DNA from: Lachnospiraceae bacterium
Lineage (GTDB): Bacteria; Bacillota; Clostridia; Lachnospirales; Lachnospiraceae
Assembly (NCBI GenBank): GCA_015056975.1
Contig: SVFG01000008.1
Coordinates: 1-51,544 of the forward strand
DNA length: 51,544 nt
Direction: 5' to 3'
Below, piece by piece: positions 1 to 9,136 of this stretch. Below the pieces are notes generated by a model. The model had not been told where the DNA came from and did no database searches. It worked only from the letters and a program-made list of their open reading frames with translations. Every line of letters begins with the position of its first letter. Position 1 is the first letter of the stretch. A program made the position numbers and the translations under genes.

Positions 1-192
1 TATATGGTAAAGCATCAGGTACGGCCGGGACTTACAGGCTGGGCACAGGTGAACGGCCTTAGGGGAGATACTTCCATAAAGAAAAGAATAGAGTACGATA
101 TCTATTATATAGAGAATTGGACTTTAGGCTTTGATATAAAAATTATTTTAAAAACCTTTTTTACGGGTTTCGTTAACAAAAATGCATATTAA
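1..192 (+). CDS. C-terminal end of an exopolysaccharide sugar-phosphate transferase (partial)
   Basis: The frame is open from base 1 and ends at TAA 190-192, so only the last ~63 residues are present. They contain the [16 protein letters not shown] block followed by [19 protein letters not shown], which is the C-terminal signature of bacterial sugar transferases (WbaP/WcaJ type). These membrane enzymes move a sugar phosphate onto undecaprenyl phosphate to begin capsule or exopolysaccharide repeat units. The LCP ligase and glycosyltransferase that follow fit the end of a surface polysaccharide cluster. The family call is firm; the sugar cannot be known. Confidence 0.9.
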   Translation, partial: YMVKHQVRPGLTGWAQVNGLRGDTSIKKRIEYDIYYIENWTLGFDIKIILKTFFTGFVNKNAY

Positions 193-221
193 TAATATGT
201 AAAATCAAGGAGAACGGTATT

Positions 222-1586
222 ATGGCAACAAATGGTAACAAACAGAAGGGTAATAAGAAGACAACCAGAAACATTATTTTTGCAGTTGAGATTGCTGTGA
301 TTGTGATTATGTTGGCAGTATTCTTTATTATCACAAGAACAACAGAAAAGACGGATGGCCCCAAGCGTCCTGACAATTGGGACAAGGTAGATTTGGGAAC
401 CAATAAAGTTACGGTGGAATTGGAAGATCAGGTAGTAACTATTTTGGATGAATGGCTGGCGAAGGAAGATGTGGCTTCCGGACTTGACGATGAATCCAAG
501 GAGGTATTAAAGGATTGGATAGGAAAGAAAAAGAATTCCAAGGACTTCGAAGATGTTGAGCTTGAGACAAAGGTTCATGCTATTATCAGTAAATGGTTAA
601 AGCCCGAGGGCGGACAAAGCTCCGTACAATTAGAGGTGGAAAAAATTACCGTGTTGGATGAGTGGCTGGTGAAGCAGGGCTCTGAGATTAAGAAAAACGA
701 GAACGGCAATTATATGAATATAGCGCTCTTCGGTGTAGATGCCAAGTCTGACAGTGAATTGTTTAAGGGTAGCCGAAGCGACAGTATGATGATTGCAAGT
801 ATCAATATGGATACCGGCGATATTAAGCTTATCAGTGTTTACCGTGATACCTTCTTAAACCTGAGTAACGACTCCTACAGAAAGTGTAATGCGGCATATT
901 CTTACGGCGGTGCAGAGCAGGCTGTCAAGATGTTAAACATGAATCTTGATATGGATATTGAAAACTTTGTCACAGTTGGCTACAAAGGTCTTATTGATGT
1001 AATTGACGGTTTGGGCGGAATCTATCTTGATATTGATGAGACAGAGCTTAAGCATATCAACAACTATCAGATTACTATTGTAAATGATGTGTTGAAGGGT
1101 GAGTATACACCCGTAAAGGAAACCGGTTACCAGAAGGTAGATGGATTACAGGCAGCTGCATACTGCCGTATCCGTTACGGCGGCGGAGATGATTTCAAAC
1201 GTGCAAGCCGTCAGCGTGAAGTAATTAAGGGAATTGAAGAACAGGCGAAGAAAACAGATTTAGCGACTCTTCAGAAGGTGTTTAACAAAGCAATTGAAAA
1301 TATTTACACCAGCTTGGAAAATGATGATATCTTAAGTCTCCTTGCCAATATTTCAGACTACCGTATTGTGGAGGAAGGTGGCTTCCCTCAGGAGAATATG
1401 CGTACGACAGCCAATATTGGTGCAAAGGGAAGCAGCGTAATTCCTATGAGCTTGGAGGATAATGTGGTATGGCTACATCAATTCCTCTTTGAAGATAAGG
1501 ATTATGCGGCACCTGATACTGTAAAGGAATACAGCAAAAAGATTGCGGATGAGACCGGTCCTTATATTAATAAGATAGAAAACTAA
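222..1586 (+). CDS. LytR-CpsA-Psr (LCP) family cell-wall polymer ligase
   Basis: A 454-residue protein with an AAGGAG site before the ATG. It has a short cytoplasmic N-terminus, one membrane helix at about residues 18-38 and an extracellular LCP domain from about 165 to 390. The domain opens with NIALFGVDAKSD, then GSRSDSMMIASI and ISVYRDT, and later has CRIRYGGGDDFKRASRQR, which holds the conserved arginines for the lipid pyrophosphate. LCP enzymes attach undecaprenyl-linked glycopolymers to peptidoglycan. Between the helix and the LCP domain (about 70-155) lie four short repeats built on an (L/I)xxW(L/I) core (ILDEWL, VLKDWI, IISKWL, VLDEWL), which is not a usual part of the family. The gene follows the sugar transferase by 29 bases and is closed by a terminator. 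Confidence 0.93.
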   Translation: MATNGNKQKGNKKTTRNIIFAVEIAVIVIMLAVFFIITRTTEKTDGPKRPDNWDKVDLGTNKVTVELEDQVVTILDEWLAKEDVASGLDDESKEVLKDWIGKKKNSKDFEDVELETKVHAIISKWLKPEGGQSSVQLEVEKITVLDEWLVKQGSEIKKNENGNYMNIALFGVDAKSDSELFKGSRSDSMMIASINMDTGDIKLISVYRDTFLNLSNDSYRKCNAAYSYGGAEQAVKMLNMNLDMDIENFVTVGYKGLIDVIDGLGGIYLDIDETELKHINNYQITIVNDVLKGEYTPVKETGYQKVDGLQAAAYCRIRYGGGDDFKRASRQREVIKGIEEQAKKTDLATLQKVFNKAIENIYTSLENDDILSLLANISDYRIVEEGGFPQENMRTTANIGAKGSSVIPMSLEDNVVWLHQFLFEDKDYAAPDTVKEYSKKIADETGPYINKIEN

Positions 1587-1596
1587 CAATAAAGAG

Positions 1597-1626
1597 AAAG
1601 CGGGAGACATGTGTTTCGCGCTTTTT
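1597..1626 (+). terminator. Intrinsic terminator after the LCP gene
   Basis: A 13-bp stem (1597-1609 with 1612-1624, one mismatch and one G-T pair) runs into a T tract. It separates the LCP gene from the promoter of the next gene. Confidence 0.75.
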
Positions 1627-1628
1627 CC

Positions 1629-1657
1629 TTGTCTGTCCGGGATACTTGCAGTATAAT
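1629..1657 (+). promoter_or_regulatory. Sigma-A promoter of the glycosyltransferase gene
   Basis: TTGTCT at 1629-1634, a 17-base spacer and TATAAT at 1652-1657. It lies 30 bases before the ATG and just behind a terminator. Confidence 0.8.
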
Positions 1658-1686
1658 GTGTATGGTAGGAAACGGAGATAGTTATT

Positions 1687-2607
1687 ATGACAATTGATGT
1701 AATTATACCGGTGTATAAGCCGGGAAAAGAGTTGTTTTTACTGTTGGATAAGTTGAATTCACAGACATTGCCGGTCAACAGGATTATTCTGATGAATACG
1801 GAAGAAAAATACTTTGAGCTACTTACATGCGGAACGGTTTTTCAGAACAAATATAAGAATGTGGAAGTATATCACCTTTCAAAGAGAGAGTTTGACCACG
1901 GAAGAACCAGGTGTATGGGTGTGAATAAATCTAAAGCTTCCGTTTTTGTGATGATGACCCAGGATGCACTTCCGACAGATGAGTTTCTTTTGGAACACTT
2001 AACCCAAAGACTTTCAGGAGAGGTCGCGGTGGCATATGCCAGACAGCTTGCCACTGATACGAGCAGTGTGTTGGAGCGTTTTACCAGAATGTTTAATTAT
2101 CCTGCAGAGAGTAGTGTGAAGTCGGCGGCTGATTTGGAACGCTTAGGGATTAAAACGTATTTTTGCTCCAATGTGTGTGCAGCCTATCGCAGGGACGTTT
2201 ATGACAAGTTGGGCGGTTTTGTAAGACGTGCCATATTTAATGAAGATATGCTGTATGCAGCCCAAGCGGTAAAGGCCGGATATCAGATTGCTTATGAAGC
2301 GGACGCACAGGTATATCATTCGCACAATTATACCAACATGCAACAGCTCCGCAGAAATTTTGATTTGGGCGTATCCCAAGCCGAACATCCGGAAGTGTTT
2401 GCCGGATTAAGCTCTGAATCAGAAGGGAAAAAAATGGTAAAGGCGGCAACGCAATATTTGAAAGAAAATCGCAGGCTTGTAAAGCTTCCCTATTTTTATA
2501 TGCAGTGTTGTTTTAAATATCTGGGCTATCAGTTGGGAAAGCATTATCGGAAACTTCCGAGAAAGCTTGTGCTTAAATTGACATCAAACAGAGAGTATTG
2601 GGGTTGA
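1687..2607 (+). CDS. Family 2 glycosyltransferase, rhamnosyltransferase-like
   Basis: A 306-residue protein opening with TIDVIIPVYKPGKEL, the start of a GT-A nucleotide-sugar binding fold that covers about residues 3-230. TQDALP near residue 98 takes the place of the DxD metal site seen in rhamnosyltransferases such as WsaF and RfbF. FNEDMLYAAQAVKAGY near 185 is the acceptor-side ED motif. There is no membrane segment before the C-terminal region, so it should act at the cytoplasmic face on a lipid-linked saccharide. It has its own promoter and is probably monocistronic. Donor and acceptor cannot be inferred. Confidence 0.88.
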   Translation: MTIDVIIPVYKPGKELFLLLDKLNSQTLPVNRIILMNTEEKYFELLTCGTVFQNKYKNVEVYHLSKREFDHGRTRCMGVNKSKASVFVMMTQDALPTDEFLLEHLTQRLSGEVAVAYARQLATDTSSVLERFTRMFNYPAESSVKSAADLERLGIKTYFCSNVCAAYRRDVYDKLGGFVRRAIFNEDMLYAAQAVKAGYQIAYEADAQVYHSHNYTNMQQLRRNFDLGVSQAEHPEVFAGLSSESEGKKMVKAATQYLKENRRLVKLPYFYMQCCFKYLGYQLGKHYRKLPRKLVLKLTSNREYWG

Positions 2608-2636
2608 TGGTATAAGGAAATAATTTTTTCATGATT

Positions 2637-2656
2637 TGAACACAATATGAACACAA
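2637..2656 (+). promoter_or_regulatory. Tandem TGAACACAA direct repeat upstream of htrA
   Basis: TGAACACAA occurs at 2637-2645 and again at 2648-2656, a period of 11 bases, about one helical turn. This layout is typical of sites for OmpR-family response regulators. In Bacillus, htrA is controlled by the OmpR-family regulator CssR. The link to such a regulator here is inference. I could not place a convincing -10 box. Confidence 0.45.
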
Positions 2657-2706
2657 ATGGATGTTATTCTTGGAATATGAAGAACATTCATAGGAGGTAA
2701 TCGGAT

Positions 2707-4098
2707 ATGTACGAAAATGAAAACCATGTGGAGAACGAAGCAGGTAATGCGACCTTTGTGCCACAGAGAAATTATACAGAGTATCAGGCGCAGAGCGCAG
2801 TGTTTGTTGAAAATCCGGCCATGACGGAAAATGTCGGAAAAAAGAAGAAAGAGAAGAAACCCAAAGAGAAAAAGCGTGGCGGCTTCTTTAAGAGAGCCCT
2901 GCTGTGCGCATGTCTGGGATTGTTTTTCGGTGTGTTCTTGGGAATTGGTTTTTACAGTGTTATGTATGCCACTGATTTTCCGAAGCTGATTCAGGAGAAT
3001 GTAAAAGATGATGTGCAGGCAAGCGGAAACAATGTGCAGTATAAGCCTGAGGATAGTCAGACAAGTATCAAGCTGACCAACACGGAGAGTATTATCAGCG
3101 TTGAGAGTGACATCACTGCAGTGGTGGAAGAGGTGATGCCTGCGATGGTATCTATTGTGAATAGATACACAACAACCGGCAGCTTTTTTGGACAGACTTA
3201 TACTGAAGAGAATGAAGCCAGCGGTTCAGGTATCATCGTGGCAGAGACAGCGGAAGAGTTGCTTTTGGTAACCAACTATCACGTGGCAGCGTCTGCTACA
3301 AAGCTGGAGATTACATTTATTGACGGACAGGTGGCAGAGGCAAAGATTAAGGGTGTGGATTCCGATATGGACCTGGCAGTACTTGCAGTGGATTTGGAAG
3401 AATTGTCTGCAGATACCAAGAAGGCAATTGCCATTGCTACATGGGGTGACAGTGATGCCCTCAGACTGGGCGAGCCTGTAATTGCAATCGGTAATGCCTT
3501 GGGGTATGGTCAATCCGTGACGACAGGAATTGTCAGCGCGCTGAATCGTGAGATTACAATGTCGGACGGAACGAAGTCTGTGTTTATTCAGACGGATGCG
3601 GCAATTAATCCCGGAAATTCCGGCGGAGCCCTTTTGAATATTAGAGGTGAAGTCGTGGGTATCAATGCCAGCAAAATCGGCGGAAGTGCTATCGAGGGTA
3701 TGGGATATGCCATCCCTATCAGCGCGGCAAGCCCTATTATTGAAGAACTGATGGAGCATGAGACCAGAAAAGAGCAGGTGTCCGAAGAGGATGTCGGTTA
3801 TATGGGAGTCAGCCTGCAACAGGTTACCAGCCAGATTTCTCAGGCATATAAGATGCCTATCGGTGTATTTGTATTTTCTGTGGAAGAGGGAAGTGCGGCG
3901 CAGAAAGCAGGCATTCTCCCCGGCGACGTAATTGTTAAGCTGGAGGGTGAGCGAATTGAGACTTATGATGACATCCAATCACTTCTCAGATATTATTCGG
4001 CCGGCGATACCGTGAAGGTAACAATTATGCGTCAGGAAAAAGGTGAGTATTTGGAGCATGTTTTTGAGGTGACTCTGGACAGAAAAAATAATAAGTAA
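2707..4098 (+). CDS. htrA: HtrA/DegP-type membrane-anchored serine protease with PDZ domain
   Basis: A 463-residue protein with AGGAGG before the start. The first ~58 residues are cytoplasmic and end in a very lysine-rich stretch. One membrane helix follows at about 63-85, so the protease domain is extracytoplasmic. The chymotrypsin-like domain (about 135-330) shows the triad: His in TNYHVA, Asp in DMDLAVL and Ser in NPGNSGGAL. A single PDZ domain fills about 360-455, with AAQKAGILPGDVIVKLEG as its core. HtrA proteases degrade or refold misfolded exported proteins. The gene has its own regulatory region with a tandem direct repeat and its own terminator. The long charged N-terminus is longer than in Bacillus HtrA. 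Confidence 0.95.
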   Translation: MYENENHVENEAGNATFVPQRNYTEYQAQSAVFVENPAMTENVGKKKKEKKPKEKKRGGFFKRALLCACLGLFFGVFLGIGFYSVMYATDFPKLIQENVKDDVQASGNNVQYKPEDSQTSIKLTNTESIISVESDITAVVEEVMPAMVSIVNRYTTTGSFFGQTYTEENEASGSGIIVAETAEELLLVTNYHVAASATKLEITFIDGQVAEAKIKGVDSDMDLAVLAVDLEELSADTKKAIAIATWGDSDALRLGEPVIAIGNALGYGQSVTTGIVSALNREITMSDGTKSVFIQTDAAINPGNSGGALLNIRGEVVGINASKIGGSAIEGMGYAIPISAASPIIEELMEHETRKEQVSEEDVGYMGVSLQQVTSQISQAYKMPIGVFVFSVEEGSAAQKAGILPGDVIVKLEGERIETYDDIQSLLRYYSAGDTVKVTIMRQEKGEYLEHVFEVTLDRKNNK

Positions 4099-4108
4099 CG
4101 GATAAGTG

Positions 4109-4138
4109 AAGGCTTCGGGTGTAAACCTGAGGCCTTTT
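4109..4138 (+). terminator. Intrinsic terminator after htrA
   Basis: The stem AGGCTTCGGGT / ACCTGAGGCCT (with G-T pairs) has a GTAA loop and is followed by TTTTCT. Confidence 0.8.
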
Positions 4139-4153
4139 CTCTGAATTCTTTAC

Positions 4154-4182
4154 TTGTATGTGGCAAGAATGTTAGGTATAAT
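4154..4182 (+). promoter_or_regulatory. Sigma-A promoter of the clpX-like gene
   Basis: TTGTAT at 4154-4159, a 17-base spacer and TATAAT at 4177-4182. It lies about 48 bases before the start codon. Confidence 0.75.
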
Positions 4183-4229
4183 GTCAATATTGGACACTAT
4201 ACCACGAGAGAACAGATTAAGGAGATAAT

Positions 4230-5723
4230 ATGTCAGATTTATATAAGGATAACGAGGAACTGGATGAGGCGACGGAGGTATCCGATAAAGGCACAGAGAA
4301 TGGAGATGTTGAAAAGAGCGAATATGAAGATGTGTGTTTTGTGTGCCGACGTCCGGAGAGTAAGGCGGGAAAAATGTTTAAGCTGCCCAATCATATTTGT
4401 GTCTGCAATGACTGTATGCATAAGACCATGGAGACTGTGAGTCAGTATGATTATCAGGGAATGTTGAATAATGCGAATCTGCAAAAAGAGCTTGACCAGT
4501 TAACAAAGCACGGAGGATTTCCCAATATCAGTTTTGTGAATCTGGCAGACTTGCAGGGAGACGGTGGTATTCCCAACAAACAGAAATTAAAAAAGAAGAA
4601 GAAAAAAGAGGGCGAAGAGCCGGCACTTGATATTAAAAATATACCTGCACCTCACAAAATCAAGGCTAGTTTGGATGAGTATGTGGTAGGACAGGAACAT
4701 GCCAAAAAGGTGATATCCGTAGCGGTATATAATCATTATAAGCGTGTTGCCACCGGGACCATGAATGAAATCGAGATTGAAAAATCCAATATGCTTATGA
4801 TCGGACCTACCGGTTGCGGAAAGACTTATCTTGTAAAGACGCTTGCAAAGCTGTTGGATGTACCGCTTGCCATAGCGGATGCAACCTCTCTTACGGAAGC
4901 GGGATATATCGGTGATGATATTGAAAGTGTGGTTTCCAAGCTTTTGGCGGCAGCAGACAATGATGTGGAGAAGGCAGAACGCGGTATTATTTTCATTGAT
5001 GAGATAGACAAGATTGCCAAAAAGAAAAACACCAATTCCAGGGATGTCAGCGGAGAGAGCGTTCAGCAGGGAATGTTGAAGCTTTTGGAGGGCGCAGAGG
5101 TGGAAGTGCCGGTGGGGGCAAACAGCAAGAATGCCATGGTGCCTCTTGCAACGGTAAATACCCGCAATATTCTGTTTATCTGTGGCGGTGCGTTCCCGGA
5201 TTTGGAGGAGATTATCAAAGAGCGTTTGAGAAAGAGCGCTTCCATTGGATTTAACTCCGAACTGAAGGATAAATATGACAAGGAAAAGAATATTCTTTCG
5301 AAGGTGACGGTGGAGGATATCCGTAAGTTTGGTATGATTCCGGAGTTTATCGGACGTCTTCCTGTTATTTATACCCTTGAGGGTCTTTCCAAGGATATGA
5401 TGGTAAAGATTCTGAAGGAACCTAAGAATGCCATTTTGAAGCAGTATCAGAAGCTTCTGGAATTGGATGAGGTTAAGCTGGAGTTTACGGATGGTGCGAT
5501 GGAGGCCATTGCTCAGAAGGCTATGGAGCGTGATACGGGAGCAAGGGCACTTCGTTCCATCATTGAAGAGTTTATGCTGGATATTATGTATGAAATTCCA
5601 AAGGACGATAATATCGGCAGGGTGACTATCACCAGGGAATATATTGAAGGAACGGGTGGACCGATGATAGAAATCCGCAGCAATCAGGTGGCGGAGCAGG
5701 TTAAGGAATTGCCGGGAGAATAA
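4230..5723 (+). CDS. clpX: ClpX-type AAA+ protein unfoldase
   Basis: A 497-residue protein, longer than the usual ~420 of ClpX because of a ~30-residue acidic N-terminus and a lysine-rich linker near 125. A zinc finger with paired CxxC (Cys36/39 and Cys59/62) matches the ClpX adaptor domain. The AAA+ module has Walker A GPTGCGKT (192-199), pore loop GYIGDD, Walker B IIFIDEIDKI (253-262) and arginine finger region FIGRLP. ASIGFNSE contains the IGF loop (339-341) that docks on ClpP, so it can probably feed a ClpP protease. No clpP or tig is adjacent, so this may be a second ClpX paralogue; that needs the whole genome. An SGNH hydrolase gene follows 7 bases later and is probably cotranscribed. 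Confidence 0.93.
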   Translation: MSDLYKDNEELDEATEVSDKGTENGDVEKSEYEDVCFVCRRPESKAGKMFKLPNHICVCNDCMHKTMETVSQYDYQGMLNNANLQKELDQLTKHGGFPNISFVNLADLQGDGGIPNKQKLKKKKKKEGEEPALDIKNIPAPHKIKASLDEYVVGQEHAKKVISVAVYNHYKRVATGTMNEIEIEKSNMLMIGPTGCGKTYLVKTLAKLLDVPLAIADATSLTEAGYIGDDIESVVSKLLAAADNDVEKAERGIIFIDEIDKIAKKKNTNSRDVSGESVQQGMLKLLEGAEVEVPVGANSKNAMVPLATVNTRNILFICGGAFPDLEEIIKERLRKSASIGFNSELKDKYDKEKNILSKVTVEDIRKFGMIPEFIGRLPVIYTLEGLSKDMMVKILKEPKNAILKQYQKLLELDEVKLEFTDGAMEAIAQKAMERDTGARALRSIIEEFMLDIMYEIPKDDNIGRVTITREYIEGTGGPMIEIRSNQVAEQVKELPGE

Positions 5724-5730
5724 AATTAAA

Positions 5731-6573
5731 ATGGATAAGATTATGCGAAGAAAGCAAATCGTATACGTTGTTTTAGCGGTTATTTTGCTGGCGGCGTTGT
5801 GGGTAATACCTAAGAGCTTTAACAGGCAGGGGCAGGACTCATATTATATGGTGTGCCTTGGCGACAGCATGTTGGCACCGGTGAAAAAGATGTACGGTGT
5901 GGTTGATATTCTGGAAGATAAGCTTCAAAAGCCTATTTATAACGGTGCCTTGGGCGGAACCTGTCTGGGAAGAAAGGATAAAGAGAAGCGTTTGGCATCT
6001 ACCCATGACAGCTTAAGTATGGTGGCGCTGGCGGAAGCTATTGCCTATGAGGATTTTGGCCCGCAGAAGGCGGCGCTGATTCGTGAGAACGGAACAGACT
6101 ATTTTGCGGATACCATATCCGGATTGGCGGGGACTGCATTTGATAAAGTGGATGTGGTTTTGATTGAGCATGGGACAAATGATTATAATTCAGGGATTCC
6201 GATGGTTAATGAAGAAGACCCTTATGATGAATATTCCTTTGCGGGGGCACTTCGCAAAACAGTTAAAATCTTGAAGGAGCAGCTTCCCGGCGTTAGGATT
6301 ATATTGGTGACGCCCACGTATTGCTGGTTTCCGCAGATGGGACATAATTGTGAAACCTGGCAGCCTGCAGGTGCAACACTTGAAGATTATGTTGAACTGG
6401 AGAAGCGGCTGGCAAAGGAATTGGGAGTGGAAGTGATTGATCATTATCCGCTGTTTTCCCATGCAGAGGAGGCAGATTGTTATAAATATACGGTGGACGG
6501 TTTGCATGCCACTGAGCTTGGCAGGCAGATGATAGCGGATTCCATTGTACAGTATCTGTTGGAGAATCCTTAA
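5731..6573 (+). CDS. Membrane-anchored SGNH/GDSL hydrolase
   Basis: A 280-residue protein with an N-terminal hydrophobic helix at about 9-26 that anchors or exports it. The SGNH blocks are present: VCLGDSM with nucleophile Ser46, EHGTNDYN near residue 150 (block III Asn) and DGLH with Asp256 and His259. The family includes esterases and deacetylases, often acting on acetylated surface polysaccharides. Only a weak ribosome-binding site precedes the first ATG; the ATG at 5743 is an alternative start. It follows clpX by 7 bases and meets the next gene almost directly, so the three may be one operon. Given the polysaccharide genes upstream, a role in glycan O-deacylation is possible but unproven. 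Confidence 0.85.
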   Translation: MDKIMRRKQIVYVVLAVILLAALWVIPKSFNRQGQDSYYMVCLGDSMLAPVKKMYGVVDILEDKLQKPIYNGALGGTCLGRKDKEKRLASTHDSLSMVALAEAIAYEDFGPQKAALIRENGTDYFADTISGLAGTAFDKVDVVLIEHGTNDYNSGIPMVNEEDPYDEYSFAGALRKTVKILKEQLPGVRIILVTPTYCWFPQMGHNCETWQPAGATLEDYVELEKRLAKELGVEVIDHYPLFSHAEEADCYKYTVDGLHATELGRQMIADSIVQYLLENP

Positions 6574-6574
6574 G

Positions 6575-7840
6575 ATGAAGAGAGGAAGGTCACTTGAGTT
6601 GAAACAACATATTGTATGTGTATTGCGCAGAGTGCTGTTTATCGGAGTGAGCGTACAAATCATTTTAGGTGTACTGTGGTGTATAACAAATTTTGCGGGT
6701 TTGCAGGAGTTTGGTGAAGTGCCACAGCATCTTGTGAAGGTTAGATGGCTTATCTATCTGCTTCAATTGGCCGTAGCCGGAGGAGCGGGTTATTTTGCAA
6801 TGGGAGTCTTTTCGATTGCAAAAGAAGGAAAGTACAGTCGTTTTTTCAGGATATGGGGCACGCTGGGGCTAATGACGATTCCGGGGGTTATGCAATGTCA
6901 TTTGGCTGTGTTGCCCAATTCGATTGTTTGCTCCATGTATCTGATAATGCTTTCTCTGGGGGTAAGGATAATAAGGGAAGAAACTGCTTATCCTGCAAGA
7001 GAATTGGCAAAAATGGGAGTTCTTTGGCTGGCGGCAGGGTATTTAATGCCGGAGTATTGCCTGCTTGGCGGTGTTTTGGTTTTGACCGTCGGAGTGTGGA
7101 AGGCGGTTCGAACCAAAGGAGGCAGGTATCTGTTTTGGGTGCTTTTGGCATTTTCCGGTTTGTCATTATGCGTGTCAGCTTTGCGTGTGCAGGGATACAG
7201 TGTAGAGCTGAGGGCGGTGAGCCGTGTTGTGTGGCCTAATTTTTTGGAAAATCACGGTGATTGGCCGGTTGAGGTCACGGATGTAATGAGCCCGGAGATG
7301 GCGGTGGAAATTTCACAGACTGCCGATGCGGTTTTTGGAGTGTTTGCACCCTTGATGGAAGAGGCGCTGGGAGAAGAGCGGGCAAATGAAGTATATTGGG
7401 AGCTTGCCAAAACGGTTGCCGGCATACGCAGCAGAGAATTGGTGCAAAAGATTCTCTGGGACGGAGCCTGTCATACATTTTCCCCGTACCTGCTGACGAA
7501 ACAGCTGGAAGGTGCCGGATATCAGTCATACACCGGAAGAAACTATGAAATTATGAAAGCAAATACACCGGGGATTACCAGGCATTATGTTGCGTATGAG
7601 GGTTGGTGGTTTGTTGTAGGTATAGTTACGGCGGCGATAATCGGTGTACTTACAATAAAAGGTAAAAAGAAAAGTCATTGGATAGAGAAGATACTTTTGA
7701 TAATGAGCGCTCTGGTAATGGTAATTTATTATACTATGCAGGGGGCCGGCATTATGGATTATAAACAGACAATCTATGTGACTGTTCTGTGGGCTTTGTG
7801 GATGTGTAGACATGTTATGCCCGAAGATAATGAAATGTAA
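6575..7840 (+). CDS. Multipass membrane protein of unknown function
   Basis: The start at 6575 (421 residues) is chosen over the in-frame ATG at 6545 because GGAG at 6561-6564 is well placed and 6575 lies directly after the stop of the SGNH gene. Five hydrophobic helices fill roughly the first 210 residues. A soluble segment of about 130 residues follows, and three more helices end the protein. The soluble segment begins near ENHGDWPVEVTDVM and ends near the sequence VAYEGWW. I see no catalytic motif and do not recognise the family. Coupling to the SGNH hydrolase suggests the pair work together at the envelope. Confidence 0.75.
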   Translation: MKRGRSLELKQHIVCVLRRVLFIGVSVQIILGVLWCITNFAGLQEFGEVPQHLVKVRWLIYLLQLAVAGGAGYFAMGVFSIAKEGKYSRFFRIWGTLGLMTIPGVMQCHLAVLPNSIVCSMYLIMLSLGVRIIREETAYPARELAKMGVLWLAAGYLMPEYCLLGGVLVLTVGVWKAVRTKGGRYLFWVLLAFSGLSLCVSALRVQGYSVELRAVSRVVWPNFLENHGDWPVEVTDVMSPEMAVEISQTADAVFGVFAPLMEEALGEERANEVYWELAKTVAGIRSRELVQKILWDGACHTFSPYLLTKQLEGAGYQSYTGRNYEIMKANTPGITRHYVAYEGWWFVVGIVTAAIIGVLTIKGKKKSHWIEKILLIMSALVMVIYYTMQGAGIMDYKQTIYVTVLWALWMCRHVMPEDNEM

Positions 7841-8026
7841 GCAATTACATTGCAAATATTACGAAGTTGTTAAAGGCGACTAAGGATGTTAAGTTTTTTA
7901 TTAACAAATCTGTCATAATTGCATATTTTGTAGCCAAAAAAGCAAAAATTGCGGTGTAAAAAGCACAAAGTAAGGAGCGTAAAAAAGAAAGAGATTGTAA
8001 AATGATAACAATCAGGAGGAATTACC

Positions 8027-9136
8027 ATGTGCATGAATAAAAAGAAATGTAGAAAAATCACCGGAATTCTGATTGCACAATTGTGTGCATTATCGGTACT
8101 TTCGGGATGTGCTGAAACGGAAGCTGACGGAGATAAGATTGTCATAGTAGAGCAGGATCCTACTGTTATAGAGTATAAGCTGGCAGTAGCTACAATTGAT
8201 GATGTAGTACAGAGCAAGAGCTTGAGCTGTGAGTATACGCAGTTACATAGAGAGGATATTAGTTTTTCAGTAAGCGGTAAGCAGATATCCAGAGTGTATG
8301 TAAAGGAAGGCGATGATGTGAAAAAGGGTCAGCTTCTTGCTGAACTTTCCAGCGGAAGCAGAGAGTCTGAGATAAAGCAGCTGGAATATCAAATAGCGCG
8401 GAATAAAATTTTGCTGGAGCAGTTGGATGAGAACGAGAATTATGAAATCTCCAACAGATGGTTGAACTTTATGTACGGCTATAGCTTTGGCAGCGCAGAA
8501 TCCCTGAAAGAGGGTATTGCAAGCATGCAGCGCAACAATCAGTACACCAGAGAGGATTATCAGGACTCCATCGCTTTGGATGAGGCACAGCTGAATTTGC
8601 TGTTGAAGGAGGCAAAGCAGGGGCGGGTATATGCCGGAATGAACGGTACGGTCTCTGATCTCAAGGAGCGTCTGGAAGGAACAACCTCCACAAAGGATCA
8701 GGTTATCATGACGATAACTGATAATACGGACTGCTTATTTACGGTGAAAGATATGTCAGCACTCCCTTATATGGCAGAGGGCAAGGAAGTGGAGATGTCT
8801 ATCAGCTACGGTACCGGTGCCGGTACATATAAACTGATTCCGCATGAGATGGATAAGTGGGAAGATGTTATGATGTTTGAAATCGCTGAGGGCGGTGAGA
8901 CTGTAGTGATTGAACCGGGTACCAAGGGCACCATGACGGTAGTTTTGGAAGAAAAGAAGCAGGTGTTAACCTTGCCGGCGGAGGCAATTCACAGTGCAGA
9001 CGGAAAGAGCTTTGTATATGTTGTGGGAGATAACAACATGCGTGAAATAAAGTGGATTGAGGTTGGACTTGCAGGAAAGAACAAGGTTGAGATTGTCTCG
9101 GGTCTTGTGGAAGGAGAGAAGGTCGTACTGAAATGA
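8027..9136 (+). CDS. Lipoprotein efflux adaptor (HlyD/MacA-like), first of two
   Basis: A 369-residue protein with AGGAGG 6 bases before the ATG. A signal peptide ends in the lipobox LSGC (Cys28), so the mature protein is a lipoprotein on the outer face. A split biotinyl-lipoyl motif appears as ISRVYVKEGDDVKKGQLLAEL, then a helical hairpin (about 115-190), then the return strand RVYAGMNGTVSDL. The C-terminal part has a membrane-proximal domain with LTLPAEAIHSADGKSFVYVV and VVSGLVEGEKV-like features. Such adaptors assist MacB-type permeases. Its stop overlaps the next start (ATGA), which indicates translational coupling. The 186 bases upstream hold no promoter I can call with confidence. Confidence 0.9.
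   Translation: MCMNKKKCRKITGILIAQLCALSVLSGCAETEADGDKIVIVEQDPTVIEYKLAVATIDDVVQSKSLSCEYTQLHREDISFSVSGKQISRVYVKEGDDVKKGQLLAELSSGSRESEIKQLEYQIARNKILLEQLDENENYEISNRWLNFMYGYSFGSAESLKEGIASMQRNNQYTREDYQDSIALDEAQLNLLLKEAKQGRVYAGMNGTVSDLKERLEGTTSTKDQVIMTITDNTDCLFTVKDMSALPYMAEGKEVEMSISYGTGAGTYKLIPHEMDKWEDVMMFEIAEGGETVVIEPGTKGTMTVVLEEKKQVLTLPAEAIHSADGKSFVYVVGDNNMREIKWIEVGLAGKNKVEIVSGLVEGEKVVLK

Noticed and set aside
3226..3978. 250-codon - strand open frame inside htrA
   Set aside because: It lies wholly opposite the protease domain and has no domain features; a shadow frame.
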